A stretch of 12,631 nucleotides of DNA, taken from Tissierellia bacterium. Its GTDB lineage: Bacteria; Bacillota; Clostridia; Tissierellales; Tissierellaceae. The notes beneath the pieces were generated by a model that was not told where the DNA came from, made no database searches, and saw only the letters and a program-made list of their open reading frames with translations. Of this stretch, positions 1 to 6,774 are shown piece after piece. Every line of letters begins with the position of its first letter. Within the stretch, counting starts at the first letter, position 1. Position numbers and translations under genes: made by a program. The stretch spans positions 1-12,631 of the forward strand of contig JAAYLY010000103.1 in the NCBI GenBank assembly GCA_012521625.1, given 5' to 3'.

Positions 1-173
1 AATAAGAAAAGATAGGAAACCAAGGGTATATTATCATACCAGCTTATCCTTGTCCCACAACTAGGACAACGGGAGGAAGGAAAGGCAATGCTTTCCTCCC
101 TAGGTATCCTATATATGCATACATTTAGGAAGGAGCCTATCACAAGGCCATAGATAAAGATTAAAATTAACAT
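1..173 (-). CDS. pilD: Prepilin peptidase (PilD/GspO/ComC family), N-terminal fragment
   Basis: This is the start of the inner-membrane aspartic protease that cuts the leader from type IV prepilins and usually N-methylates the new N-terminus. Reading down from the ATG at 173-171 gives 57 codons with no stop before the window edge. The protein begins MLILIFIYGLVIGSFLNV, a first membrane helix ending in the family's typical GSFLNV, then CIYRIPR. A CPSCG zinc-type cysteine pair and a WYDNIPLVSYLFL segment follow; this is the characteristic N-terminal cytoplasmic domain of bifunctional prepilin peptidases. The second CxxC pair and the two catalytic Asp residues would lie outside the window. A GGAGG (178-182 on the complement) sits 4 nt before the ATG and fixes the start. 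It lies downstream of the pilin it should process, consistent with one pilus locus. The family call is firm; whether the gene is intact cannot be seen. Confidence 0.9.
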   Translation of the reverse strand, partial: MLILIFIYGLVIGSFLNVCIYRIPREESIAFPSSRCPSCGTRISWYDNIPLVSYLFL

Positions 174-316
174 AATGCCTCCGGTATAACTACAAGTTAT
201 ATTCTTATTAGTCTAAATATTACAATCACCTTAGTTCTCATCTTTACTATTTTTTAAATCCTTCTATCAGACCACATCTTTAGCCTAGACTACAGATATT
301 GGTAAATTTTGTGGTT
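174..316. other. Short AT-rich spacer between pilin gene and pilD
   Basis: This stretch separates the last in-frame stop behind the pilin repeats from the pilD ribosome binding site. I see no open frame of note and no GC-rich hairpin with a T-run. A 5-bp inverted repeat (ATAAC/GTTAT, near 185-200) is too small to interpret. pilD may therefore be read through from the pilin transcript or have a promoter I cannot identify. Confidence 0.4.
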
Positions 317-324
317 TTATTGAG

Positions 325-414
325 CTGTACTTCATTGATTACCCTCTTCTAAATCTGTACTTCATTGATTACCCTCTTCTAAATCTGTACTTCCTTGATT
401 ATCCTCTTCTAAAT
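325..414. repeat. Three tandem 30-bp repeats spanning the pilin stop codon
   Basis: There are three head-to-tail copies of a 30-bp unit at 325-354, 355-384 and 385-414. The first two (by coordinate) are identical; the third differs at two positions. Read on the minus strand in the pilin frame, the 385-414 copy encodes DLEEDNQGST. In the other two the Asp becomes Gly and the GGA Gly codon becomes TGA, giving DLEEGNQ-stop. The pilin therefore ends inside the middle copy (stop at 362-364). The last copy (325-354) lies beyond it with a second in-frame TGA at 332-334, followed by GCT CAA TAA (TAA at 317-319). Confidence 0.97.
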
Positions 415-787
415 CTGGAGATATTGTAATAATAATGTCTCCTTGTTCTTGATCTATTTTTTCAAATGTTACTGTATACTGAGTATCTCCAAATAATCCC
501 TTAGGCACTTCTGGCCAAGAGGATAGGTATTTTTTCCAAATTTCCACACCTTCTTCAGAACCCCAAGTCTCACCCTCTTCAACTACACCATCAAAAATAG
601 CTAAGTTAGCAGCATTTTCTAAGGTTTTCTTATTTGCTTTATGAGCGTTTTCTGCTGCTTCCTTTCTATAGGCACTTACCCTTGGCACAGCTACAGCAGC
701 CAAGATACCCAATATGGCCACCACTACTACTAACTCCACTAGTGTAAATCCTTTTCTCTTTCTTTTTTTGTTGAAGTAAGCTAACAT
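362..787 (-). CDS. Type IV pilin-like protein with class III leader and acidic repeat tail
   Basis: This is a 141-residue prepilin. A basic 13-residue leader ends KRKRKG, followed by FTLVELVVVVAILGILAAVAVPRV, the classic N-methylation/pilin alpha-1 helix. Cleavage is expected between Gly13 and Phe14, with the conserved Glu at mature position 5 (Glu18). The rest is a small, Lys/Glu-rich globular part without cysteines, so no disulfide-closed D-region of the Pseudomonas/Neisseria kind. It ends in an acidic tail DLEEDNQGST-DLEEGNQ built from a 30-bp DNA repeat. The start is supported by a purine-rich AAGGGGGA element about 7 nt before the ATG. The gene follows pilB-pilT-pilC but is separated from pilC by a c-di-GMP riboswitch leader, so its output is probably controlled separately from the assembly machine. 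It could be the major pilin or a minor pilin/pseudopilin. Length and position directly behind a dedicated riboswitch favour a major or regulated pilin, which is inference. Confidence 0.9.
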   Translation of the reverse strand: MLAYFNKKRKRKGFTLVELVVVVAILGILAAVAVPRVSAYRKEAAENAHKANKKTLENAANLAIFDGVVEEGETWGSEEGVEIWKKYLSSWPEVPKGLFGDTQYTVTFEKIDQEQGDIIITISPDLEEDNQGSTDLEEGNQ

Positions 788-910
788 TTTAAATCCCCCT
801 TATTATTTTTTATCACCAATACAAATAATTAGTAATTATTGCTAAACAGTTCCATCCTATGTCACTTAAGATAACACCACCTTTGCTAAAATCTAATATA
901 TGTGCAAAAT

Positions 911-948
911 GCTGCATAAATAATAATTATGTCTATTATCTATGCAGC
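911..948 (-). terminator. Terminator-like hairpin, expression platform of the c-di-GMP riboswitch
   Basis: On the minus strand this is a continuous 16-bp stem (14 Watson-Crick and two G-U pairs) with a 6-nt loop. The outer part is GCTGCATA (948-941) pairing with TATGCAGC (918-911). It is followed by ATTTTGC, so the U-tract is short (four T at 909-906). The first five nucleotides of the 5' arm (GCTGC) are also the 3' end of the riboswitch aptamer, so the ligand-bound aptamer and this hairpin should compete. The weak U-tract makes termination less certain than the pairing itself. Confidence 0.6.
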
Positions 949-1023
949 TGAACGGTCATAGTTATCAAAGGATAACCTTAGACTCTAGCTTTGCGTCACT
1001 AGATTTCTCTAGCTTTGCCCAAA
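942..1023 (-). promoter_or_regulatory. c-di-GMP-I (GEMM-I) riboswitch aptamer in the pilin leader
   Basis: Read on the minus strand from 1020, the leader begins GGGCAAA and has a 6-bp stem GCTAGA/TCTAGT closed by a GAAA tetraloop (1007-1004). The near-invariant GACGCAAAGC (997-988) follows, then TCTAAGG, a second stem GGTTATC-CTTT-GATAAC (977-961), and ATGACCG...AGCTGC at the 3' side. These elements, in this order, are the GEMM-I consensus: tetraloop hairpin, GACGCAAAGC core, CUAA segment, second hairpin and 3' closing strand. The family binds cyclic di-GMP. It starts about 15 nt after the pilC stop and lies about 155 nt before the pilin ATG. The closing helix is short here, which fits competition with the overlapping downstream hairpin. 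I found no convincing promoter between the pilC stop and the aptamer, so transcription may enter from pilC. Confidence 0.88.
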
Positions 1024-1037
1024 ATATTTAGTTGTTC

Positions 1038-2237
1038 CTATATGGTCCCCATCATATTAAACATGGGCAGGGTCATGGCTATGACTATGAAGCCTATAAT
1101 TAGTGCCATCCCAATAATAAGGAGTGGTTCTATAAGGGTTGTCATCTTCTGCAGGGCTGCTTCTACCTCATCGTCGTAGAAGTCGGCTGTTTTATTGAGG
1201 ATGTCGTCTAGGGAACCGGATTCTTCCCCAATTTTGATCATGGAATCTACCATGGGGGGAAAGACTCCCACATCCTTTACTGCCCTGGAAATGGGCACTC
1301 CCTTCCTTAAAGCTTCTATACTTTCTGTAAGCCTTTCCTCTATAAGCTTGTTGTTGACTACCCTGCTGACCACCTCCATAGCCCTGATGATGGGTATACC
1401 CGATGATATTAGGGTTGCTAAGGTCCTGGTAAATCTTGATGTTATAATCTTAACGCTGGTAGATTTCACAATTGGGACCCTTAACTTTAGGCTATCGAAA
1501 AACCTCCTCCCCATATCACTTTGATTAAATATATACATACTGATACCCAAAATTAGAACAAAGGCTGCATATAAATACCAATATATTTTTAATGAACTAC
1601 TTATATTTATTAACAAGCTGGTAGGCCCTGGCAAGACGGCTCCACTGCCTTCAAACATGCTGATGAAGGTAGGCAGTACTGCCACCAGCATAAAGATTAC
1701 CACCGCTATGGAAACTACTATTAAGACCGATGGATAAAGAAGTGCCCCCTTGACCTTATTCTCCAGCTTATTTTCCTTTTCAAAGTGGCTAGCCATCCTT
1801 TCTAAGATGATGTCCAGGTTACCACTAACCTCCCCAGCCTCCACCATACTAATAAGGATGGAAGGGAAGATCTTCCTATGCTTCTTCATGGCTTCAGATA
1901 GTACTAGGCCTTTTTGCACCTCCTCATTTACGGAGATGATGGCATTTCTTAGGGTTTTATTTTCCGTCTGCAAGGCCAGTACGTCTAGGGATTTTACTAT
2001 ACTTAAGCCGGCATCGATCATGGTATAAAGCTGCCTACAAAAGACTGCCAGGTCCTTCTTCTTCACCCTAGGCTTGAAAAGCTCTACTTGAGCATCCCTG
2101 CCTATATCCCTTTCTATGGATATGGGCAGCTGGTTGTTGCCCTTAATCATAGCAACTACATCTTCTTCGCTATTGGCCTCATAAAAACCTTCAACTATCT
2201 GCCCATTCTGAGAGATGGACTTATATTTAAATATCAT
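1038..2237 (-). CDS. pilC: Type IV pilus inner-membrane platform protein PilC (GspF family)
   Basis: This 399-residue polytopic membrane protein forms the platform that couples the PilB/PilT ATPases to pilin polymerisation and depolymerisation. It has the usual two tandem T2SSF domains (about residues 70-195 and 270-395). Membrane segments lie near residues 165-195 (GALLYPSVLIVVSIAVVIFM region), 215-237 and 365-395 (PLLIIGMALIIGFIVIAMTL). Full length matches the family. The N-terminal part (MIFKYKSISQNGQIVEGFYEA) is typical of PilC/GspF. The start follows the pilT stop by 10 nt with an AGGGTGAT element overlapping that stop, so the two are translationally close. It is the last gene of the pilB-pilT-pilC block before the riboswitch leader of the pilin. 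Confidence 0.95.
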   Translation of the reverse strand: MIFKYKSISQNGQIVEGFYEANSEEDVVAMIKGNNQLPISIERDIGRDAQVELFKPRVKKKDLAVFCRQLYTMIDAGLSIVKSLDVLALQTENKTLRNAIISVNEEVQKGLVLSEAMKKHRKIFPSILISMVEAGEVSGNLDIILERMASHFEKENKLENKVKGALLYPSVLIVVSIAVVIFMLVAVLPTFISMFEGSGAVLPGPTSLLINISSSLKIYWYLYAAFVLILGISMYIFNQSDMGRRFFDSLKLRVPIVKSTSVKIITSRFTRTLATLISSGIPIIRAMEVVSRVVNNKLIEERLTESIEALRKGVPISRAVKDVGVFPPMVDSMIKIGEESGSLDDILNKTADFYDDEVEAALQKMTTLIEPLLIIGMALIIGFIVIAMTLPMFNMMGTI

Positions 2238-2247
2238 CTATATCACC

Positions 2248-3300
2248 CTAGAATAAGAATCTTCTAATATACTCCTGGTTGAAGGACTGGTTTATGGCCA
2301 TATCTTTGCTAATCAAGCCCTTGCGGTAAAGCTCTATCAGGGCATTGTCCATGGTCTGCATCCCATGTTTTGAGCCTGTCTGTATCATGGAATCTATCTG
2401 ATGGATCTTATCTTCCCTGATTAAGTTCCTAATGGCCGGTGTAGCCATCATGATTTCAAAGGCTGCCACCCTGCCACTATTATCTGCCCGCTGGATCAGT
2501 TGCTGGGAGATGACCCCTTGGAGGACCATGGAAAGCTGAATCCTTACCTGCTGCTGTTGGTGGGGCGGGAAGGCGTCTATAATCCTGTCTACTGTTTTAG
2601 CAGCCCCTAGGGTGTGCAGGGTAGAAAGGACCAAATGACCAGTTTCAGCTGCCGTTAGGGCTATGCTGATGGTCTCCAAATCCCTCATCTCGCCAACTAG
2701 GATTACATCTGGATCCTGCCTTAGGGCACCCCTTAAGGCATTGGCAAAGCTTTTAGAATCGCTGCCTATTTCCCTCTGGTTAACTATGGCCTTATTATGC
2801 TTATGGAGGTATTCCACCGGGTCCTCCAGGGTTAAGATATGGCAGGTCCTCTCCTTATTTATTAAATCTATCATGGAGGCCAGGGTTGTAGACTTTCCAC
2901 TGCCTGTGGGGCCCGTTACTAGGATTAAGCCCCTTGGCAGCCTAGCCAAATCCTTAACTATATCAGGAAGGCCTAGGGCCTCCATAGTTGGTATCTCCCT
3001 AGGGATGATCCTTAGGGCTAGGGCATAGCTCCCCCTCTGCTTATAGGCATTCACCCTATATCTACCTATGCCGGCTGCAGAGTAGGAAAAGTCTATCTCT
3101 CCCCTTTCCTCTAGGATTCTAAACTGATCCTCATTTAAAATCTGCATGGCCAAATCCTTAGTATCGCTGGGGGTTAATGGCTTGTCCCCATATGGGATTA
3201 ATTTACCGAAAATCCTAAAGATAGGTGGGACTCCTACTGTAATATGGATATCCGATGCCTTCTTTTCCATCCCTATGTTGACTATCTGGTTAATATTCAT
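2248..3300 (-). CDS. pilT: Type IV pilus retraction ATPase PilT
   Basis: This 350-residue hexameric secretion ATPase powers pilus disassembly and twitching. It has an N-terminal PAS-like domain with ASDIHI near residue 15, Walker A GPTGSGKST at 130-138, an Asp box TLEDPVEY at 157-164, Walker B DPDVILVGEMRD at 196-207, and a His box GHLVLSTLHT at 221-230. The C-terminal AIRNLIRE motif (289-296) is the feature that separates PilT from PilB-type ATPases. It lacks the zinc-type tetracysteine cluster seen in the neighbouring PilB. AGGAGG precedes the ATG by about 6 nt, and the gap from the pilB stop is 10 nt, so pilB-pilT-pilC look co-transcribed. Nothing is missing, so retraction should be functional. 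Confidence 0.95.
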   Translation of the reverse strand: MNINQIVNIGMEKKASDIHITVGVPPIFRIFGKLIPYGDKPLTPSDTKDLAMQILNEDQFRILEERGEIDFSYSAAGIGRYRVNAYKQRGSYALALRIIPREIPTMEALGLPDIVKDLARLPRGLILVTGPTGSGKSTTLASMIDLINKERTCHILTLEDPVEYLHKHNKAIVNQREIGSDSKSFANALRGALRQDPDVILVGEMRDLETISIALTAAETGHLVLSTLHTLGAAKTVDRIIDAFPPHQQQQVRIQLSMVLQGVISQQLIQRADNSGRVAAFEIMMATPAIRNLIREDKIHQIDSMIQTGSKHGMQTMDNALIELYRKGLISKDMAINQSFNQEYIRRFLF

Positions 3301-3310
3301 CCTATTCCTC

Positions 3311-4990
3311 CTATCCTAGTGTAAAGCCTACCTTCATAACCTCATCAAAGGAAGTCTCACCCTTTAGGGCCAGTTCTATAGCCGATTGAAAGAGGGTAAT
3401 CATGCCGAATTCCAAGGCCTTATTCCTGATGGCATCTGTATGGGCCCTGGAGTTGATTAACCTCCTTAAGTCCTCATTTACAGGCATGATTTCATGGATG
3501 GCAATCCTTCCCCTATAGCCGTTGTTGCAGGAATTACAGCCAACAGGCCTATAAAGGCTAATCCTTTCCTTTTCTTCTATCTTCAGCAACTTCTTTTCAG
3601 AATAGCTGGCCTCATAGGCCACCTTGCACTCTGGGCAGAGTAGCTTCACCAGCCTTTGGGAAATGACCCCCATAATGGCGGAAGAAACCATATAGGGCTC
3701 TATGCCCATGTCCACCAGCCTGGCAATGGTAGAGGCACTATCGTTGGTGTGTAGGGTAGATAGGACCAGGTGCCCCGTTATGGCAGCCCTAATGGCTATG
3801 GCCGCCGTTTCAGCATCCCTTATCTCCCCAATCATGATAATGTCCGGATCCTGCCTTAGGATAGACCTTAGGCCGCTGGCGAAGGTTAGGCCGGCTTTAG
3901 TATTTACTTGAACCTGGTTTATGCCCATCAGCTTATATTCCACCGGGTCCTCTACGGTAATGATATTTTTATCCATAGTGTTTAATTCCTTTAAAATGGC
4001 ATAGAGGGTAGTAGACTTACCACTGCCAGTAGGGCCAGTAACTAAAATCATGCCGTAGGGTTGGGAAATTAGCTTATCAAAGATTTCCAAATTCCTTTTG
4101 TTTAAGCCTAAACTTTCCTTAGAATATTGGAAGTTAGTCTTATCTAATAGCCTTAGGACAAGCTTTTCTCCATGGACCGTAGGTAGGGTAGAAATCCTTA
4201 AATCTATCTCCCTATTTTCCAACTTAACCTCCACCCTACCATCTTGGGGGAGCCTTTTTTCCGCTATATTCATCTTCCCCATGATTTTTACCCTGGTAAC
4301 TATGGGGGATAGGTTAGATCTAGGCAGGGTCATAATCTCTACTAGGTCTCCATCGATCCTAAAGCGGACTCGGATATCATCCTGATAGGGCTCTATGTGA
4401 ATATCGCTGGCCCTCATCCTTACAGCCTGCTCTATTATGGAGTTTAATAGCCTTACTATGGGAGCGGCGGCTACCTCCTCCTTCTCCTCCTCTTCCAGCT
4501 CTTCCGTACCAGTATAGTAGACATCTGAAATCTCCTCTAAAACCTTCTTAGTTTGCTCACCGCTGTAGAACCTTTCAATTAACCTTTCTATTTCCTCCTG
4601 GGTGGCCAAGACCGGCTGGACTTCATGTTTAGTAAATAGCCTGATGTCATCGATAGCAAAAAAATTTAAGGGATCCACCATGGCTACCACTAGGGTATCC
4701 TCTTTCTTATCGATGGCAATTAGTTTATGCCTCCTGACGATGGATTCTGGTATGAGGGTAGCCACATTGACGTTAATTTGAAACTTATTTAAGTCCACCC
4801 TGGGAAAGCCCAGCTGGTATTCTAAAGCTTCAACTATATCATTGGCACTTACCCATCCCTGTTCTACCAATATCTCCCCTATCTTTTTATTGCTGCCTTT
4901 TTGCATCTCCAAGGCATCTTCAAACTGTTTGTTATCTATCTTACCTGCGTATAATAATAGCTCCCCTAGTTTTAAAGTATTCCTACCCAT
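3311..4990 (-). CDS. pilB: Type IV pilus extension ATPase PilB with MshEN c-di-GMP-binding domain
   Basis: This 559-residue ATPase drives pilin polymerisation. The N-terminal MshEN (T2SSE_N) domain carries two 24-residue motifs at residues 7-30 and 36-59, separated by 5 residues. Each matches the published c-di-GMP motif (R-L-G...G...L...L..Q) with Lys in place of the first Arg; Phe23 and Ile52 replace the first conserved Leu. An acidic linker (about 155-172, EELEEEEKEE) follows, then the catalytic part: ASDIHIE near 194, Walker A GPTGSGKST at 319-327, EDPVEY near 347, Walker B DPDIIMIGEIRD at 381-392, and HLVLSTLHT near 407. Four zinc-type cysteines are at 452, 455, 485 and 488. It is first in the pilB-pilT-pilC block; a GAGGTTGAT element lies before the ATG. 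The MshEN domain suggests motor activity responds to the same messenger as the pilin riboswitch. Confidence 0.95.
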   Translation of the reverse strand: MGRNTLKLGELLLYAGKIDNKQFEDALEMQKGSNKKIGEILVEQGWVSANDIVEALEYQLGFPRVDLNKFQINVNVATLIPESIVRRHKLIAIDKKEDTLVVAMVDPLNFFAIDDIRLFTKHEVQPVLATQEEIERLIERFYSGEQTKKVLEEISDVYYTGTEELEEEEKEEVAAAPIVRLLNSIIEQAVRMRASDIHIEPYQDDIRVRFRIDGDLVEIMTLPRSNLSPIVTRVKIMGKMNIAEKRLPQDGRVEVKLENREIDLRISTLPTVHGEKLVLRLLDKTNFQYSKESLGLNKRNLEIFDKLISQPYGMILVTGPTGSGKSTTLYAILKELNTMDKNIITVEDPVEYKLMGINQVQVNTKAGLTFASGLRSILRQDPDIIMIGEIRDAETAAIAIRAAITGHLVLSTLHTNDSASTIARLVDMGIEPYMVSSAIMGVISQRLVKLLCPECKVAYEASYSEKKLLKIEEKERISLYRPVGCNSCNNGYRGRIAIHEIMPVNEDLRRLINSRAHTDAIRNKALEFGMITLFQSAIELALKGETSFDEVMKVGFTLG

Positions 4991-5093
4991 TTTTAAATCA
5001 ACCTCATGTTATCATTCTACAAAATTTTAAAGTTTCCTTCTCCAAAAAAATAAATTCTTTATTTGTTAAATTTTATTACCACTTCCTACCTAT

Positions 5094-5099
5094 ATTATA
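5094..5099 (-). promoter_or_regulatory. Possible -10 box for pilB-pilT-pilC
   Basis: On the minus strand this is a perfect TATAAT in the leader, about 105 nt before the pilB ATG. No good -35 hexamer stands at 16-18 nt upstream; the sequence there is a run of A and T. In such AT-rich DNA a chance match is likely, so this is only the best candidate. An AT-only hairpin (AAATAAA/TTTATTT, 5048-5064) followed by T on the minus strand lies in the presumed leader. Confidence 0.3.
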
Positions 5100-5154
5100 T
5101 TCTAATATTTTTAAAATTAAAGATTATCATTTATAATAATATTTTATATGACCA

Positions 5155-5198
5155 TGTTTGGACAGTTTTGACAAATTACTTAAAAATTAGTCCAAATA
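5155..5198. repeat. Inverted repeat in the divergent pilB / lipoprotein control region
   Basis: TTTGGAC (5157-5163) and GTCCAAA (5190-5196) are perfect inverted copies 26 nt apart. The match extends outward to 9 positions if one G-U pair is allowed. A TTGACA (5168-5173), a perfect sigma-A -35 hexamer on the plus strand, lies between the arms, but no matching -10 stands 17 nt downstream. It could be an operator for the lipoprotein gene or a chance repeat. Confidence 0.35.
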
Positions 5199-5241
5199 AA
5201 TTTAAGCTATTGTGCCAAAATAATCATAGGAGGTGGATAAA

Positions 5242-5901
5242 TTGAAATTTAAAAATAAATATATTTTTCTTGCCTTAGTCCTAGTCCTATCCTTGGTGGT
5301 GGCCTGTGCCCCAGTAGATGATACCAATGATACAGGAATGAACACTAGAAATAGATTGACCACTCAAACTAGGATCAACAGGTTTGACGATAGAACTGGT
5401 ACAAATATAAGAGACGATGATATGGATATAAGATTTGACACCAGATTGGATAACGATTTAAACAGCATAAACAACGATACCCTAAATAGGGATAGGCTAA
5501 ATAATGGAATGGTTAGGAACAATAACAACAGTGTAAACTATGGAAATATGGCTTCTAGAGCCAATGAAATAGCCCAAAAAATTTCAGACCTACCTGAAGT
5601 TGAAAGGGCATCAGTAGTAATTACAGATGATACAGCCTTAGTTGGTTGTGAACTGAGAGGAAACAGGCAGGGAACTATGACCAACGCCCTAAGGCAAAAG
5701 ATCCGTGGTATTGTGAAGGAACATGCAAGGGATATTGACAATATCTCAATAACCACTGACCCAGACTTTACCGATAGGATTAGAACTATGTCAGATAGGA
5801 TCTTCCAGGGTAATCCAATAGAAGAGTTTGCTGATGATATAGAGGACCTAATAAGAAGGATCACCCCTGGTAATAATGTAAATAACAATATTGTAAGGTA
5901 A
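5242..5901 (+). CDS. YhcN/YlaJ-family sporulation lipoprotein
   Basis: With a TTG start at 5242 the protein has 219 residues. It opens MKFKNKYIFLALVLVLSLVVAC, a lipoprotein signal whose lipobox VVAC puts the lipidated Cys at residue 22. A low-complexity spacer rich in Asn, Asp, Arg and Thr follows (to about residue 100). The C-terminal domain (NEIAQKISDLPEVERASVVITDDTALVG..., then ITTDPDFTDRIRTMSDRI) matches the Spore_YhcN_YlaJ family: inner-spore-membrane or cortex-associated lipoproteins needed for normal germination or outgrowth in Bacillus. A GTG at 5233 is in frame but lies inside the AGGAGGTGG ribosome binding site (5228-5236), so the TTG 5 nt beyond that site is preferred. It is a single-gene plus-strand unit between the divergent pilus genes and the convergent sigK, and probably relates to sporulation rather than pili. 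I see no clear forespore-type promoter. Confidence 0.85.
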   Translation: MKFKNKYIFLALVLVLSLVVACAPVDDTNDTGMNTRNRLTTQTRINRFDDRTGTNIRDDDMDIRFDTRLDNDLNSINNDTLNRDRLNNGMVRNNNNSVNYGNMASRANEIAQKISDLPEVERASVVITDDTALVGCELRGNRQGTMTNALRQKIRGIVKEHARDIDNISITTDPDFTDRIRTMSDRIFQGNPIEEFADDIEDLIRRITPGNNVNNNIVR

Positions 5902-5942
5902 TAAATTAACTCGGTTTAGTTAGCTAAACCGAGTTAATTTAT
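5901..5942. terminator. Perfect 19-bp hairpin, bidirectional terminator between lipoprotein gene and sigK
   Basis: ATAAATTAACTCGGTTTAG (5901-5919) pairs perfectly with its complement at 5924-5942 around a 4-nt loop (TTAG). The stem starts on the last base of the lipoprotein stop codon. A GC-containing core is flanked by A-rich and T-rich ends on both sides, so it can act as an intrinsic terminator for the lipoprotein gene (+) and for sigK transcripts arriving on the minus strand. Confidence 0.85.
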
Positions 5943-6020
5943 ATAATTATTGAGCCTTTGAGTTTTTTATTATGTACTATATACTCTAATATAACTATTT
6001 TTACCCTATGGTCCTTGTTC

Positions 6021-6042
6021 ATATACAGACCATATATAGACC
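6021..6042. repeat. Two 11-bp imperfect direct repeats behind sigK
   Basis: ATATACAGACC (6021-6031) and ATATATAGACC (6032-6042) match at 10 of 11 positions. TATGGTC at 6007-6013 also pairs with GACCATA at 6028-6034. The 130-bp stretch 5943-6072 between sigK and the shared terminator holds nothing else that I can name. Confidence 0.35.
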
Positions 6043-6072
6043 GTATTTATTCCAAATTATAATAGATTATAT

Positions 6073-6774
6073 TTAGGATTTGCTCATTTCTTTTAAGAGT
6101 TTTTTAATGGCCCTGGTTTCGATTCTAGATACATAGGATCTGGAAATGCCTAAAAGGCCTGCTATCTCCCTTTGGGTCTTACACTCCCCATCTAGTAGCC
6201 CATACCTTAGCTGGATGATGACCTTCTCCCTGTCCTTTAAGCATTTATCTATGGCCTTATAGAGCTTCCTAGTCTGCAGCCTTAATTCTACCTCATTTAA
6301 GACCTCCTCCCCATCGGTGCCTAGGATGTCAAGTAGGCTGATTTCATTTCCCTCCTTATCCGTCCCAATAGGCTCATGGAGGGAGTACTCCAGCTTAGTC
6401 TTCTTGTTGGAACGGATGGTCATCAATATTTCGTTTTCGATACATCTCGAGGCGTAGGTAGCCAGCCTAACACCCTTGTCATCATCATAGGTAGCTATGG
6501 CCTTTATAAGTCCGATGGTTCCAATGGAGATAAGGTCCTCCATGTCCTTGCCTGTATTGTGGTATTTCTTAACTATATGAGCTACTAAACGAAGATTCCT
6601 CTCTATGAGGATCTTCCTTGCCTCCTCATCGCCCTCTTTATATCGCTTTAGGTAGTATTCCTCCTCCTCCTTTGATAAGGGTTGGGGGAAGGAATTGGAG
6701 TTTATCATATAGCCACAGAGGATCGTAAAGGGTTTTAGCAAAATGCTTAAAACTAGCCATAATCTTTGGGTCAA
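6073..6774 (-). CDS. sigK: RNA polymerase sporulation sigma factor sigma-K precursor (pro-sigma-K)
   Basis: This 233-residue sigma-70 family protein is the late mother-cell sigma factor. After a hydrophobic N-terminus (LWLVLSILLKPFTILCGYMI) it reads SFPQPLSKEEEEYYLKRY, very close to the Bacillus sigma-K sequence after its processing site. Region 2 follows (RNLRLVAHIVKKYHNTGKDMEDLISIGTIGLIKA, ATYASRCIENEILM), then region 4 with the helix-turn-helix TQREIAGLLGISRSYVSRIE. By comparison with Bacillus, the pro-sequence would be removed near residues 21/22 by an SpoIVFB-type protease. The gene is uninterrupted, with no skin element. The only in-frame start giving the pro-sequence is TTG (6774-6772), 9 nt after GGAGG. 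A 2-codon frame ATG-GTT-TGA (6779-6771) overlaps it, so a one-base T-run error could hide a true ATG. The ribosome binding site is inside a hairpin (6783-6818). Confidence 0.93.
   Translation of the reverse strand: MTQRLWLVLSILLKPFTILCGYMINSNSFPQPLSKEEEEYYLKRYKEGDEEARKILIERNLRLVAHIVKKYHNTGKDMEDLISIGTIGLIKAIATYDDDKGVRLATYASRCIENEILMTIRSNKKTKLEYSLHEPIGTDKEGNEISLLDILGTDGEEVLNEVELRLQTRKLYKAIDKCLKDREKVIIQLRYGLLDGECKTQREIAGLLGISRSYVSRIETRAIKKLLKEMSKS

Noticed and set aside
332..364. TGA codons in the pilin repeats as selenocysteine or another recoded residue
   Set aside because: They lie in a tandem repeat, where one copy has plain GGA. I see no hairpin of bacterial SECIS type just after either TGA, and an acidic surface tail has no obvious need for Sec. 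Nonsense mutation plus duplication is simpler.
821..837. AT-only palindrome AATAATTACTAATTATT in the pilin leader as terminator or operator
   Set aside because: It contains only one C/G position, would be a weak hairpin and has no T-run. Chance symmetry is likely in this AT-rich leader.
1024..1110. Promoter for the riboswitch inside the end of pilC
   Set aside because: On the minus strand a TATGAT occurs near 1044-1049 with TGACC-like bases about 14-15 nt upstream, but the spacing and -35 are poor and the site is coding. Not strong enough to annotate.
1195..2028. Open frames of 60-110 codons on the strand opposite pilC, pilT, pilB, PBP, udk, U32 and mltG
   Set aside because: They lie wholly antisense to strongly recognisable genes, have no convincing ribosome binding sites and show no family features; they are by-products of the coding strand's codon use.
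5048..5064. AAATAAA/TTTATTT hairpin plus T-run in the pilB leader as an attenuator
   Set aside because: The stem is entirely A-T with a 3-nt loop, so it is too weak to be a credible intrinsic terminator; I mention it only as context for the promoter candidate.
5538..5888. 116-codon minus-strand frame opposite the YhcN-like lipoprotein gene
   Set aside because: The plus strand has a lipobox, a strong SD, a family match and a terminator. The minus frame has none of these.
6007..6034. TATGGTC/GACCATA inverted repeat as the sigK terminator
   Set aside because: On the sigK strand it is followed by GGGTAAAAA, not T; the 19-bp hairpin at 5901-5942 is a far better terminator.
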